NCBI RefSeq assembly: GCF_002531935.1
Contig: NZ_NWSV01000031.1
Coordinates: 1-63,769, forward strand
Length of the DNA: 63,769 bases
Origin: Rhizobium chutanense
Lineage (GTDB): Bacteria; Pseudomonadota; Alphaproteobacteria; Rhizobiales; Rhizobiaceae
Reading direction: 5' to 3'
The notes below the pieces were generated by a model. It saw only the letters and a list, made by a program, of their open reading frames with translations. It searched no databases and had not been told where the DNA came from. Below, piece by piece: positions 1 through 7,993 of the stretch. The position numbers were made by a program, and so were the translations under genes. Positions within the stretch are counted from its first letter, which is position 1; every line of letters begins with the position of its first letter.

Positions 1-52
1 CCGGAACTGTCAGGCATGTCTCCGAACATCTGTCAGGTATGTATCCGGGCTT
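1..52. repeat. IS-end-like tandem motif at window start
   Basis: Two copies of a CTGTCAGG(C/T)ATGT(C/A)TCCG motif lie at 7-28 and 30-51, a 23-base period. An inverted relative (CTGTCAGGTATCATCCCGG on the minus strand) lies at 63726-63744. Multiple short terminal repeats of this kind are typical of IS21- or IS481-like element ends. No transposase reading frame lies inside the window, so the element itself would be outside it. The family assignment is a guess. Confidence 0.35.
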
Positions 53-211
53 TACATCAAGGCCTGGGATGACGGAGAGTGAGGTTGGCGTTCGCGCCAA
101 ACTCGACCTGGCCTACGGAGGACACCTCCTCCTCGGGCCAAGCCCCGAGGAAGGGAATGAGGGAGGGTGGGGCGGCGTTTGCGCCAAACTCGCCGTGTCG
201 GCTATGATCGC
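53..211. other. Non-coding stretch with hairpin and short repeat
   Basis: This stretch downstream of the 59-residue ORF holds two copies of GCGCCAAACTCG (94-105 and 181-192) and a hairpin with 7-base arms CCTCGGG/CCCGAGG at 131-150. No gene is recognisable. The hairpin has no T-run on either strand, so it is more likely part of a dispersed repeat than a terminator. Confidence 0.3.
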
Positions 212-391
212 CTAACCCAGCCGGCGTAAAGGCATCACCCGCTCAACGATGATGTTAAGAAGTCCCTTTGGCTTGGAGGTTTCAGCCTCGGTGTCCGGCT
301 CATAGGTCAGCGGATGCAGCCCCTCGATCGGCGGCAGGGGATCGCATTCCTGGCAGGAACAGCGGTAGGGTTTGATTGCCGTCGCCTTCAT
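212..391 (-). CDS. 59-residue Cys-containing hypothetical protein in the zinc regulon
   Basis: A 59-residue protein whose ATG overlaps the stop of the CobW-type gene by four bases (ATGA), so the two are translationally coupled. It has three cysteines near the N-terminus in the pattern CSCQEC (residues 11-16) followed by a proline-rich stretch, and no signal peptide or membrane segment. The clustered thiols and co-transcription with a zinc-chaperone GTPase under a Zur box suggest a role in zinc handling, but this is inference from context; I recognise no family. A longer frame extends upstream to 637, but that part is antisense-style read-through of the CobW gene, so the coupled ATG is preferred. 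Confidence 0.6.
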   Translation of the reverse strand: MKATAIKPYRCSCQECDPLPPIEGLHPLTYEPDTEAETSKPKGLLNIIVERVMPLRRLG

Positions 392-1593
392 GCCGCCTGG
401 CGGCTCCAGCTGGCGAAGGGGTCGGGCAGATCGCGCCAGCGCTCCGGGGCAAAGACATCCGTCCTGATGAGACAGGCGTCGAGTTCCTGCCTGATCCAGG
501 CTTCGTCCATCGGGTCGGCACCGATGAAGACGATTTCCTGGCGGCGGTCGCCCCAGACGGGGTCGAGATAGGGGCCGATGGCGCGCATGAAGCCTGCTTC
601 CTCGGGCCATTGTTCGCGCGGCACGGAAGCCCACCAAAGACCCATCTTGCCGGTGCGCACGATCGCGCCCGCCTGGCTGATCTCGCCGACGTGATGCGGG
701 CGCGTCGCCAGCCAGAAGAAGCCCTTGGCGCGCACCACGCCCGGCCAGGTCCTGTCGAGAAAGGCCTGCAATTTTGCCGGATGGAAGGGCCGCTTTTCAC
801 GATAGACGAAGGAGCGGATGCCGTATTCCTCGGTCTCCGGCACATGATCGCGGAAGCCGTGCAATTCCTTGTACCAGAGCGGATGGGTCTCGGCTTTATC
901 GATATCGAAGCGGCCGGTGCCGAGCACGTCGGCGAGCGCCACCTTGCCGAAATCCGCTTCGATCAGTCTCGCATCCGGGTTGAGGCCGGTTATGATCTTG
1001 CGTGCGGCGTCGCGTTCCGCCTCGCTCGCCGTGCCGACCTTGTTCAGCACGACGACATCGGCGAATTCGATCTGCTCGACCAGCAGGTCGACGATGGTTC
1101 TGTTGTCGCCGTCGCCTGCCGTCTCGCCGCGGTCGGCGAGGAAATCGGCCGAGGCATAATCGGCGAGCAGATGGGCGGCATCGACGACCGTCACCATCGT
1201 ATCGAGCCTTGCGACATCGGCGAGGCTCTGGCCGTTCTCGTCGCGGAATTCGAAGGTCGTGGCGACGGGCAGGGGCTCGGCGATGCCGGTGGATTCGATC
1301 AGCAGATAGTCGAACCGGCCCTGGATGGCGAGATTGCGCACCTCCTTCAAAAGGTCGTCGCGCAGCGTGCAGCAGATGCAGCCATTGGTCATCTCGACCA
1401 GTTGCTCCTCGGTGCGTGAGAGATTGGCGCCGCCGTCGCGCACCAGGCTGGCGTCGATATTCACCTCGCTCATGTCGTTGACGATAACGGCGACGCGCAG
1501 GCCCTCGCGATTGGCGAGCACGTGGTTGAGCAGCGTCGTCTTGCCGGCGCCGAGAAAGCCTGAAAGCACCGTGACCGGAAGTCTGTCGTCCAT
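388..1593 (-). CDS. CobW/COG0523 family GTPase, zinc chaperone type
   Basis: A 401-residue G3E P-loop GTPase. Visible motifs are the Walker A GFLGAGKTT (residues 12-20), the metal-binding CxCC motif in GCICC (71-75), and ESTGIAEP, typical of the COG0523 group that includes ZigA/YciC. These proteins are thought to deliver zinc to client enzymes during starvation. The C-terminal CobW_C domain occupies about residues 230-400. It lies downstream of znuA on the same strand, with its own Zur-box-like sequence (1613-1633) just before the start, and is followed by a coupled 59-residue gene. The Zur link makes a zinc role much likelier than cobalamin synthesis. Confidence 0.88.
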   Translation of the reverse strand: MDDRLPVTVLSGFLGAGKTTLLNHVLANREGLRVAVIVNDMSEVNIDASLVRDGGANLSRTEEQLVEMTNGCICCTLRDDLLKEVRNLAIQGRFDYLLIESTGIAEPLPVATTFEFRDENGQSLADVARLDTMVTVVDAAHLLADYASADFLADRGETAGDGDNRTIVDLLVEQIEFADVVVLNKVGTASEAERDAARKIITGLNPDARLIEADFGKVALADVLGTGRFDIDKAETHPLWYKELHGFRDHVPETEEYGIRSFVYREKRPFHPAKLQAFLDRTWPGVVRAKGFFWLATRPHHVGEISQAGAIVRTGKMGLWWASVPREQWPEEAGFMRAIGPYLDPVWGDRRQEIVFIGADPMDEAWIRQELDACLIRTDVFAPERWRDLPDPFASWSRQAA

Positions 1594-1612
1594 GGAAACC
1601 TCATCGAATGGA

Positions 1613-1633
1613 TGTAAATGTTATATCATTACA
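1613..1633 (-). promoter_or_regulatory. Candidate Zur box upstream of the CobW gene
   Basis: TGTAAATGTTATATCATTACA lies 20 bases before the CobW start. Its core TGTTATATCATTACA matches the box between znuA and znuC (TGTTATGTTATTACA) at 13 of 15 positions and resembles alphaproteobacterial Zur operators. It implies zinc-dependent repression of the CobW gene separately from znuA. Confidence 0.7.
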
Positions 1634-1738
1634 ATCGTTGGGCCGAAAAAAGGCGGAACGGGGTCATCCGCCTCTTTCCGCCTCGGCTCTCTCCAGAGCG
1701 TCACGTGTCCGGCAGGACGCGCGGCGCGGCACATGGTT

Positions 1739-2767
1739 TCATGCGCTGGAGAGACAAGCCTTCATGCTGTCGGCAATGCCGCGCATGAGGGTGAAGTAGA
1801 GATCGGGGCCTGCCTTGAGCGTCGCGGCCTCGGGATCGAGCACACCGGATTTGGCCCGGGTGCCTTCGATGACGACATCGATCAGGCGCGGCTCGAATTG
1901 CGGTTCGGCGAAGACGCATGTGGCGCCGAGCTCGCCGACCTTGCGGTGGATTTCCGAAACGCGCTCGGCGCCGGGAATGGTTTCCGGGCTGACGGTGATC
2001 GAGCCGGCGACGCGGATGCCGTAGCGATGCTCGAAATACTGGTAGGCGTCGTGGAAGACGATGAAGGGCTTGGCCTTGACCGGAGCGACGGTGGCGGCGA
2101 GCTCCTTGTCGAGCGCGGTCAGCTTGTCGTCCAGTGCCTTGGCATTGGCCTGATAGGTCAGCGCATTGGCAGGATCGGCTGCGACCAGCGTCGTGGTGAT
2201 CATCATGGCCATGGCCTTGGCATTCATCGGGTCGAGCCAGAGATGCGTGTCGAAGGCGCCGTGGTCATGCTCATCAGTGGCATGATCGTGACCGTCGGAG
2301 GCACTTTCGTGCTCCGCGGCATCACCGTCGTCATGCGGCTCGAAAGCGCCGCCCTCGCGGAAAGGCAGCTTGATCAGGCCCGGGGCATTGTCGAGCTCGA
2401 CGACGCTGGCATCCGCGCCCAGCGCCTGCAATGGCTTTTCGAGGAAGGCTTCGAGACCGGGGCCGACCCAGAAGATTACCTTGGCGTCCTGCAGCGCGCG
2501 GGCGTTGGAGGGCTTGAGATTGTAGGTGTGCGGCGAGGCGGCGCCGTCGACGATCAGCTGCGGTTCGCCGACACCCTGCATGATCGCTGAGACCAGCGAA
2601 TGAACGGGCTTGATCGAGGTGACGACGAGGGGTGCATCGGCGGCTCGCATGCTGCCGGCAAAGAGGAGGGCGGGGATTGCCAAGGCGGGGATTGCCAAAG
2701 CGGGTGCAAGGGCCGCCGGAATTCTGCGGGCCAGGGTTTTCAGGGCCGGCCCCAGGGCGCGTTTCAT
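1739..2767 (-). CDS. znuA: Zinc ABC transporter substrate-binding protein ZnuA
   Basis: A 342-residue periplasmic metal-binding protein of cluster A-I. The N-terminus is a long signal peptide (about residues 1-42). His80 in the SPHTY motif and the His/Asp-rich flexible loop (about residues 144-170) are hallmarks of zinc-specific ZnuA, and the DTHLWLDP motif follows at 173-180. It captures periplasmic zinc for ZnuBC. It is divergent from znuCB-zur across a 101-base region with two Zur-box candidates. The N-terminus contains an Ala/Pro repeat (ALAIPALAIPAL), perhaps from slippage. An internal Met gives no better signal peptide. Confidence 0.95.
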   Translation of the reverse strand: MKRALGPALKTLARRIPAALAPALAIPALAIPALLFAGSMRAADAPLVVTSIKPVHSLVSAIMQGVGEPQLIVDGAASPHTYNLKPSNARALQDAKVIFWVGPGLEAFLEKPLQALGADASVVELDNAPGLIKLPFREGGAFEPHDDGDAAEHESASDGHDHATDEHDHGAFDTHLWLDPMNAKAMAMMITTTLVAADPANALTYQANAKALDDKLTALDKELAATVAPVKAKPFIVFHDAYQYFEHRYGIRVAGSITVSPETIPGAERVSEIHRKVGELGATCVFAEPQFEPRLIDVVIEGTRAKSGVLDPEAATLKAGPDLYFTLMRGIADSMKACLSSA

Positions 2768-2790
2768 GACATGCTCCGCTTGAATTACAA

Positions 2791-2828
2791 TTGTTATGTT
2801 ATTACATCAATTGCGTTATGCTATAACG
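2791..2828. promoter_or_regulatory. Divergent znuA/znuC control region with two Zur-box candidates
   Basis: Two AT-rich palindromic sites sit back to back. The first, TTGTTATGTTATTACATCA (2791-2809), matches the site before the CobW gene. The second, CGTTATGCTATAACG (2814-2828), is a perfect inverted repeat of 6-base arms with a 3-base centre. They lie between the divergent starts of znuA and znuC, consistent with Zur repressing both directions when zinc is sufficient. Which site serves which promoter cannot be told from sequence. Confidence 0.75.
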
Positions 2829-2868
2829 TGTGCGATAGCAGGACGCAACAGGACTTTCGGAAAATTTG

Positions 2869-3816
2869 ATGCTCTCTCCCGCAAATACGAAGGGTGAACG
2901 GCTGGTTTCGCTCGAGAATGTCGGCGTCCTGCGCGGCGGCCGCTGGCTGGTGCGCGGTGTCGAATTTTCCGTCTCGCGCGGCGAGATCGTCACGCTGATC
3001 GGGCCGAACGGCTCCGGCAAGTCGACGAGCGCCAAGGCGGCGATCGGCGTGCTGAAGCCGGATGAGGGCAGGGTGGAGCGCAAGTCCGGCCTGAAGGTCG
3101 GCTATGTCCCGCAGAAGCTTGCGATCGACTGGACGCTGCCGCTTTCGGTGCGCCGGTTGATGACACTGACCGGCCCGCTGCCGGAGCGCGACATGCGTGC
3201 TGCGCTCGAAGCCGCCGGCATCGACCATATGCTGGATGCCGAGGTGCAGCACCTCTCCGGGGGCGAATTCCAACGGGCGCTGATGGCCCGCGCCATTGCC
3301 CGCAAACCCGATTTGCTGGTGCTCGACGAGCCGGTGCAGGGGGTCGATTTCTCCGGCGAGATCGCGCTTTACGATCTCATCAAGTCGATCCGCAACGCCA
3401 GCGGCTGCGGCATCCTGCTGATCTCGCACGATCTCCATGTCGTCATGGCCGAGACCGACACCGTCATCTGCCTGAACGGCCATGTCTGCTGCCGCGGCAC
3501 GCCGGAATCCGTCAGCCGCAGCCCGGAATATGTGCGCCTGTTCGGCAGCCGGGCGGCGCAGACGCTGGCCGTCTACAGCCATCATCACGATCATACGCAT
3601 CTGCCGGACGGGCGTGTGCAGCATGCCGACGGCACGGTTACCGATCATTGCCACGCCGCTGACGGACATCACGCCCACGACGGCGGCCATGCGCACGCGC
3701 ATGACCACAGTCATCAGCATGATCACGATCACGCCGGACATAGCCACGGGCATGCCGGACATGACCACGCCCATCCGCAGGCCCATGAGAATGCAGCGGG
3801 AGATCGCCATGCTTGA
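2869..3816 (+). CDS. znuC: Zinc ABC transporter ATP-binding protein ZnuC with His-rich tail
   Basis: A 315-residue ABC ATPase energising zinc uptake through ZnuB. It shows Walker A GPNGSGKST (about residues 46-54), the signature LSGGEFQRA, Walker B LLVLDEP and the switch histidine in ISHDLH. The ATG at 2869 is preferred over an in-frame TTG one codon upstream. Beyond the ATPase core is an unusual C-terminal extension (about residues 230-315) crowded with His and Asp, presumably cytosolic zinc-binding. It overlaps znuB by eight bases and is the first gene of znuCB-zur. Confidence 0.95.
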   Translation: MLSPANTKGERLVSLENVGVLRGGRWLVRGVEFSVSRGEIVTLIGPNGSGKSTSAKAAIGVLKPDEGRVERKSGLKVGYVPQKLAIDWTLPLSVRRLMTLTGPLPERDMRAALEAAGIDHMLDAEVQHLSGGEFQRALMARAIARKPDLLVLDEPVQGVDFSGEIALYDLIKSIRNASGCGILLISHDLHVVMAETDTVICLNGHVCCRGTPESVSRSPEYVRLFGSRAAQTLAVYSHHHDHTHLPDGRVQHADGTVTDHCHAADGHHAHDGGHAHAHDHSHQHDHDHAGHSHGHAGHDHAHPQAHENAAGDRHA

Positions 3817-4621
3817 CGATTTCTTTGTGCGCGCCATCCTTGCCGGCGTCGGGCTGGCGCTGACGACGGGGCCGCTCGGCTGCTTCATCATCTGGCGGCG
3901 CATGGCCTATTTCGGCGATACGATCGCCCATTCTGCGCTGCTGGGCGTCGCACTGTCGCTGCTCCTGGAGCTCAACCTGACGCTGGCCGTCTTCGCCGTC
4001 GCCGCTCTCGTATCGGTGCTGCTGCTTTTCCTGCAGAAGCGCCAGGCGCTGTCGGCCGACGCGCTGCTCGGCATCCTCTCGCACGCCACGCTGGCGATCG
4101 GCCTCGTCATGGTCGCCTTCATGAGCTGGGTGCGGATCGATCTCATCGCCTTCCTGTTTGGCGATATCCTTGCCGTTTCGACGACCGACATCGTGCTGAT
4201 CTGGGGCGGAGGGCTCTTCGTGCTCGCCGCAATGGCCTGGCTGTGGCGGCCGCTGCTCGCGGCCACCGTCAATGCCGAGCTTGCCGAGGCCGAGGGGCTC
4301 AGACCTGAGCGGGCGCGGCTGTTCTTCATGCTTTTGATGGCCGTCGTCATCGCGATTGCCATGAAGATCGTCGGCATCATGCTGATCACCTCACTGCTGA
4401 TCATCCCTGCAGCGGCGGCACGCCGTTTTTCGTCGACGCCGGAGATCATGGCGGTGCTCGCCTCGCTGATCGGGGCGGCGGCCGTGGTCGGCGGGCTGTT
4501 CGGCTCACTCACTTACGACACGCCCTCCGGTCCCTCGATCGTGGTCGCGGCGCTGATCCTCTTCATCCTCAGCCTGCTTCCCCGGCGCCGTCGCGCGGTC
4601 ATGCAAGGAAAAGGCTCATGA
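3809..4621 (+). CDS. znuB: Zinc ABC transporter permease ZnuB
   Basis: A 270-residue inner-membrane permease of the ABC-3 family with about eight hydrophobic segments and the conserved N-terminal pattern GPLGCFIIWRRMAYFGDTIAHSALLG. The start at 3809 (MLDDFF) overlaps the end of znuC by eight bases; an ATG at 3791 would add six residues. The long upstream open frame overlaps znuC out of frame and is not coding. It forms the channel of the ZnuABC importer and overlaps zur by four bases. Confidence 0.95.
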   Translation: MLDDFFVRAILAGVGLALTTGPLGCFIIWRRMAYFGDTIAHSALLGVALSLLLELNLTLAVFAVAALVSVLLLFLQKRQALSADALLGILSHATLAIGLVMVAFMSWVRIDLIAFLFGDILAVSTTDIVLIWGGGLFVLAAMAWLWRPLLAATVNAELAEAEGLRPERARLFFMLLMAVVIAIAMKIVGIMLITSLLIIPAAAARRFSSTPEIMAVLASLIGAAAVVGGLFGSLTYDTPSGPSIVVAALILFILSLLPRRRRAVMQGKGS

Positions 4622-5016
4622 CGACACCGCAACTTACCAAGAACCAGTCGTTGGTCTTCGACGTGCTCGAAAAGGCCGAAGGGCCGCTCAGCGCCTACAC
4701 CATCCTCGACAAGCTGCGCGATCACGGGTTTCGCGCGCCGCTGCAGGTCTACCGAGCGCTCGAGAAGCTGCTCGAATATGGCGTCGTGCACCGGCTGGAA
4801 AGCATCAATTCCTTCGTCGCCTGCGCCCATCCGGGCGACGATTGCCACAGCCATGGCATCGTCGCCTTCGCCATCTGCGAAAGCTGCGGTCAGGTGATGG
4901 AGTTCCACGATCATGAGGTCGACCACCGGCTGATGGGCTGGGTGCGCGGGCAGAAGTTCAAGCCCGAGAAGACGACGATCGAGATCCGCGGTCTGTGCGA
5001 GGCCTGTGCGGCGTAA
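4618..5016 (+). CDS. zur: Zinc uptake regulator Zur (Fur family)
   Basis: A 132-residue Fur-family repressor with an N-terminal winged helix (about residues 1-80) and a C-terminal dimerisation/metal domain. Structural-zinc cysteines are present as CESC and CEAC pairs, and the His/Cys cluster AHPGDDCHSHG fits the regulatory zinc site. The start overlaps the znuB stop (ATGA), so it is the last gene of znuCB-zur and is probably autoregulated through the 2791-2828 sites. Position after znuB and the Zur boxes make Zur far likelier than Fur, Mur or Irr. Confidence 0.93.
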   Translation: MTTPQLTKNQSLVFDVLEKAEGPLSAYTILDKLRDHGFRAPLQVYRALEKLLEYGVVHRLESINSFVACAHPGDDCHSHGIVAFAICESCGQVMEFHDHEVDHRLMGWVRGQKFKPEKTTIEIRGLCEACAA

Positions 5017-5176
5017 GGCGCGCGGGCCGGATCAGGTCGCTTCACCTCTCTCATTACTGCACTTGTCGCAGGAAACGAACCATCGCGCGTCCGCGCGATG
5101 AATGGCTCCGTCTGCAAAGGGTCTTCCCGTTATCTCGTGAAAGTGATGGAGCCGACGGATACCCAACGTGACAAAG

Positions 5177-5206
5177 GATGAGGCCGGAAAACCGGCCTCA
5201 TCTTTT
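5177..5206. terminator. Bidirectional intrinsic terminator between zur and the repeat-protein gene
   Basis: A perfect 11-base inverted repeat, GATGAGGCCGG / CCGGCCTCATC, with an AAAA loop is followed by TTTT on the plus strand. It lies between the convergent zur gene and the secreted repeat protein and can end both transcripts. Bases 5041-5110 just before it resemble half of the palindromic repeat at 22850-22984. Confidence 0.85.
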
Positions 5207-5248
5207 GCGTACTTTCGCCGGTCGAGTTTAACCCCGGCCAGCGTTAGG

Positions 5249-6499
5249 TCAGCCTTTGTTCTGGCCGCCATTGTCGCTCTTGCTCTGGCCGCCATTGTCG
5301 CTCTTGCCGGAGCCGCCATTGTCGCTCTTGCCCGAGCCGCCGTTGTCGCTCTTGCCGGAGCCGCCATTGTCGCTCTTGCCGGAGCCGCCATTGTCGCTCT
5401 TGCCGGAGCCGCCATTTTCGCTCTTGCCGGAGCCGCCATTGTCGCTCTTGCCGGAACCGCCATTGTCGCTCTTGCCGGAACCGCCATTGTCGCTCTTGCC
5501 CGAGCCGCCATTGTCGCTCTTGCCAGAACCGCCGTTGTCGCTCTTGCCTGAGCCGCCGTTGTCGCTCTTGCCCGAGCCGCCGTTATCGCTCTTGCCCGAG
5601 CCGCCGTTATCGCTCTTGCCGGAACCGCCATTGTCGCTCTTGCCGGAACCGCCATTGTCGCTCTTGCCCGAGCCGCCGTTATCGCTCTTGCCGGAACCGT
5701 CATTGTCGTTCTTGCCGGAACCGTCATTGTCGTTCTTGCCGGAACCGCCATTGTCGTTCTTGCCTGAGCCGCCATCATCGTCCTTGCCGGAACCGCCGTT
5801 GTCGCTCTTGCCTGAGCCGCCATTATCGCCCTTGCCGGAACCGCCATTGTCGCTCTTGCCGGGACCGTCATTGTCGTTCTTGCCGGGGCCGTCTTCGTCG
5901 CCCTTGCCCTTGCCATCCTTACCGTGGTCGCGGTCTTTTTCGCCTTTGCCGCCGCCATGATCATCGCGGTCCTTGCCGTGGTGATCGTCTTTTCCGTGGT
6001 GGCCCTTGCCATCCTTGCCGTGGTCGCGGTCTTTTTCGCCCTTGCCGCCGCCATGATCATCGCGGTCCTTGCCGTGGTGATCGTCCTCTCCATGGTGGCC
6101 CTTGCCATCCTTGCCGTGGTGGTGGTCTTTTCCGTGGTGGCCATCGCCGCCGGGGTCTTGATCGTTTCCGCCGGTGTCGTCGCCTTGATCAACACCGTCG
6201 CCGTTGCCGCCGCTATCGGTATTGCCATCACCGTTATCGCCATCATTCCCATTGCTGGCGACCGAGCCGGTGCTGGAAGTTTTCTTGCCGCCGCCAGCAT
6301 TTTGGCTGCCGTGATCGCTATCGTTGGGACTGAATTTGTTATCGGCCTGAATTGCCCTGGTCGGCATGCACAGCCTGTATTCGAGTGTGCCGCGAACTGC
6401 GGTGTTGCAATTGACGACTGCCGGGGCCGCCGTTGCCAGACTGCTGCTTGCCAGAAGGGAAGCAACAGCGACGCTGAATTTCGCTGCTCTGCTGATCAT
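5249..6499 (-). CDS. Secreted low-complexity tandem-repeat protein (GSGKSDNG octapeptides)
   Basis: A 416-residue protein with a signal peptide (about residues 1-25, cleavage after ATAA). A short unique region follows (about 26-75, with two Cys), then Gly/Asp/His/Lys-rich sequence (about 75-200) including two near-identical HGKDDHHGKDRDDHGGGKG blocks, then more than 20 copies of an eight-residue GSGKSDNG unit to the C-terminus. The unit is encoded by a 24-base tandem repeat (5256-5880). High Asp/Asn/Gly content suggests calcium binding or an extended surface or matrix role, but no known repeat family is recognised. The repeat array is prone to length variation. Upstream DNA (6500-6690) is AT-rich and holds the promoter. 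Confidence 0.75.
   Translation of the reverse strand: MISRAAKFSVAVASLLASSSLATAAPAVVNCNTAVRGTLEYRLCMPTRAIQADNKFSPNDSDHGSQNAGGGKKTSSTGSVASNGNDGDNGDGNTDSGGNGDGVDQGDDTGGNDQDPGGDGHHGKDHHHGKDGKGHHGEDDHHGKDRDDHGGGKGEKDRDHGKDGKGHHGKDDHHGKDRDDHGGGKGEKDRDHGKDGKGKGDEDGPGKNDNDGPGKSDNGGSGKGDNGGSGKSDNGGSGKDDDGGSGKNDNGGSGKNDNDGSGKNDNDGSGKSDNGGSGKSDNGGSGKSDNGGSGKSDNGGSGKSDNGGSGKSDNGGSGKSDNGGSGKSDNGGSGKSDNGGSGKSDNGGSGKSDNGGSGKSENGGSGKSDNGGSGKSDNGGSGKSDNGGSGKSDNGGSGKSDNGGQSKSDNGGQNKG
5256..5880 (-). repeat. 24-base coding tandem repeat array
   Basis: A direct tandem repeat of about 24 bases, read on the plus strand as GCCGCCATTGTCGCTCTTGC plus four variable bases. Variants cluster at the 5' end of the gene (NDND, DDDG, GDNG units) and near-identical units at the 3' end, suggesting recent expansion of that part. 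The units are adjacent, without unique spacers, so it is not a CRISPR array. Confidence 0.95.
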
Positions 6500-6690
6500 T
6501 TCAATCGTCTCCCAAGGTTAACCGAGCGTTAATGGGGAGATCATTTATACTAATAATGAATTAATGCGAAGAATAAAGAATGGTTAACCTGTTTCAATCA
6601 TTTAATACAGTTAAATTCTCAAGTATAAAATTTTAATAAATTTTTATACTGACTGTGCTATCCTTCCGCTATGAACAGGGCGAATCGGCC

Positions 6691-7266
6691 ATGAAGCGTC
6701 TCCTTTCTCTTGCTGTCCTTTTGGTAATTATTCCGCATTTTCAGGCGGTTGCCGGATCGTCGCTGCCTGTGACCCGAAGCATCGGCGCACCGGTGGGATT
6801 CGCCGGGGCGTGCGCCAGGTACAAGTGGCTGTGCGGCAGGATGGCGGCGCAACAATTGGACGAACAGGCGGCCATTGGGCTGCTTCAAAAGGTCAATCGT
6901 GCCGTAAACGGACGTATCGTTTCGGCAGAAGATCGCTCGTCTTCCGGAAACGGGGATGTCTGGTCTCTGCCGGTTGGCGGCCGTGGCGACTGCGAGGACT
7001 ACGCTCTCCAGAAGATGAAGGACCTGATCGAGGCCGGTTATCCATCGAACAGGTTGGCGCTTTCCGTGGTCATCGGACCGCATGATCAAAACCATGTGGT
7101 TCTCGTTGCCCGGACGGGCGCCGGCGATTATGTCCTCGACAATCTGACCGGTGCCGTGAAGCCATGGCGCGCCACCGGCTATACGTTTCTGGCCACCCAG
7201 GATTTCCAATCGCGAACGGGTTGGCGCGTGACACTTGCCGGTCCCCGCGCCGGAGAGTTCTCCTGA
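6691..7266 (+). CDS. Transglutaminase-like cysteine peptidase (BTLCP family), exported
   Basis: A 191-residue protein with a signal peptide (about residues 1-22). The BTLCP/DUF920 motifs are present: catalytic Cys in GRGDCEDYA, catalytic His in QNHVVLVAR and Asp in YVLDN. Relatives are periplasmic cysteine peptidases such as LapG, usually linked to cleavage of surface adhesins or cell-envelope maturation. The ATG at 6691 is chosen because it gives a standard signal sequence; an upstream GTG at 6655 adds 12 residues that spoil it. It is divergent from the repeat protein across an AT-rich region, but no adhesin is nearby to confirm a LapG-like role. Confidence 0.8.
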   Translation: MKRLLSLAVLLVIIPHFQAVAGSSLPVTRSIGAPVGFAGACARYKWLCGRMAAQQLDEQAAIGLLQKVNRAVNGRIVSAEDRSSSGNGDVWSLPVGGRGDCEDYALQKMKDLIEAGYPSNRLALSVVIGPHDQNHVVLVARTGAGDYVLDNLTGAVKPWRATGYTFLATQDFQSRTGWRVTLAGPRAGEFS

Positions 7267-7499
7267 CCTGGAACCCGACGCGGCGCCAGGATGCTGACGT
7301 CGCCACCTCATCCAGCCGCGAAATTGGTAGCAGGTAGCGGTAAATTCGACGAAGAATTGTGTCGGCGGCGAACCGTTCGGGGAGTATTTGGTGTAAGAAT
7401 CGGAAACACTTTGTGACTAAGTGTCTCCAAAAGCTGCGTTTTTCGGCTTGCCGCGCGCGACGACATGACGGATATTGCTTAAACGTTGAGGAAGCCGTC

Positions 7500-7901
7500 A
7501 TGATCAGAATGATAGAAAACCCTGCCGAACTGGCTGGCGAGGATATCACCGGCAAATATATTCTCCGGAAGCTGAACTATCATTGGTTCGCTTACGGCAA
7601 GGCGGCTATCGTGACCGCTTGCAAGGGAACGATCCTGCATCTCGAGCGGGAAGAGACGGTCTATTCCGAGCGTTGGAGCCGCCGAGCCTATACCGGCACC
7701 GGCAAGCGTTATCCCGGCGGCATCTGTCCTATTTCGGCGGTCGCCTGCGTTTGCGATACGCCTGACGACGTCAACGCCGTCATCCAACTGGATGTCGAAG
7801 CGCAGGACGAATTCTATCAGCTGATCGCCAAGGCCGAAGCCAGGGTCCAGGCGCTTGCCGCTTCCTCGCGAAACAGCCAATTTCTGGAAGCTGCGGAGTA
7901 G
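7500..7901 (+). CDS. Conserved hypothetical protein
   Basis: A 133-residue soluble protein starting MIRMIENPAEL after a weak ribosome site (GAGGAAG). It contains three cysteines in an ICPISAVACVCD stretch and a C-terminal helix rich in Ala and Gln. No signal peptide, membrane segment or known family is seen. It stands alone between the transglutaminase-like gene and the convergent carbonic anhydrase gene. The 230 bases before it show only a weak imperfect palindrome (ACACTT/AAGTGT near 7406-7424). Confidence 0.65.
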   Translation: MIRMIENPAELAGEDITGKYILRKLNYHWFAYGKAAIVTACKGTILHLEREETVYSERWSRRAYTGTGKRYPGGICPISAVACVCDTPDDVNAVIQLDVEAQDEFYQLIAKAEARVQALAASSRNSQFLEAAE

Positions 7902-7993
7902 GGCGGTTTTTCGACGAAAGCAGCCCTGGGCTGCTATTGCGGTGGCGTGCGGCTTGAGCGCGTCGGGCTGGCCGCCGTCTCGAGTTGCCTACG

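Noticed and set aside
2821..3903. Long minus-strand open frame opposite znuC
   Set aside because: It is antisense to a clear ABC ATPase and its His-rich tail; composition is an artefact of GC-rich codons and no family motif is seen.
5256..5880. Possible CRISPR array
   Set aside because: The 24-base units are directly adjacent, in frame and without unique spacers, and no cas gene is near. It is a coding tandem repeat.
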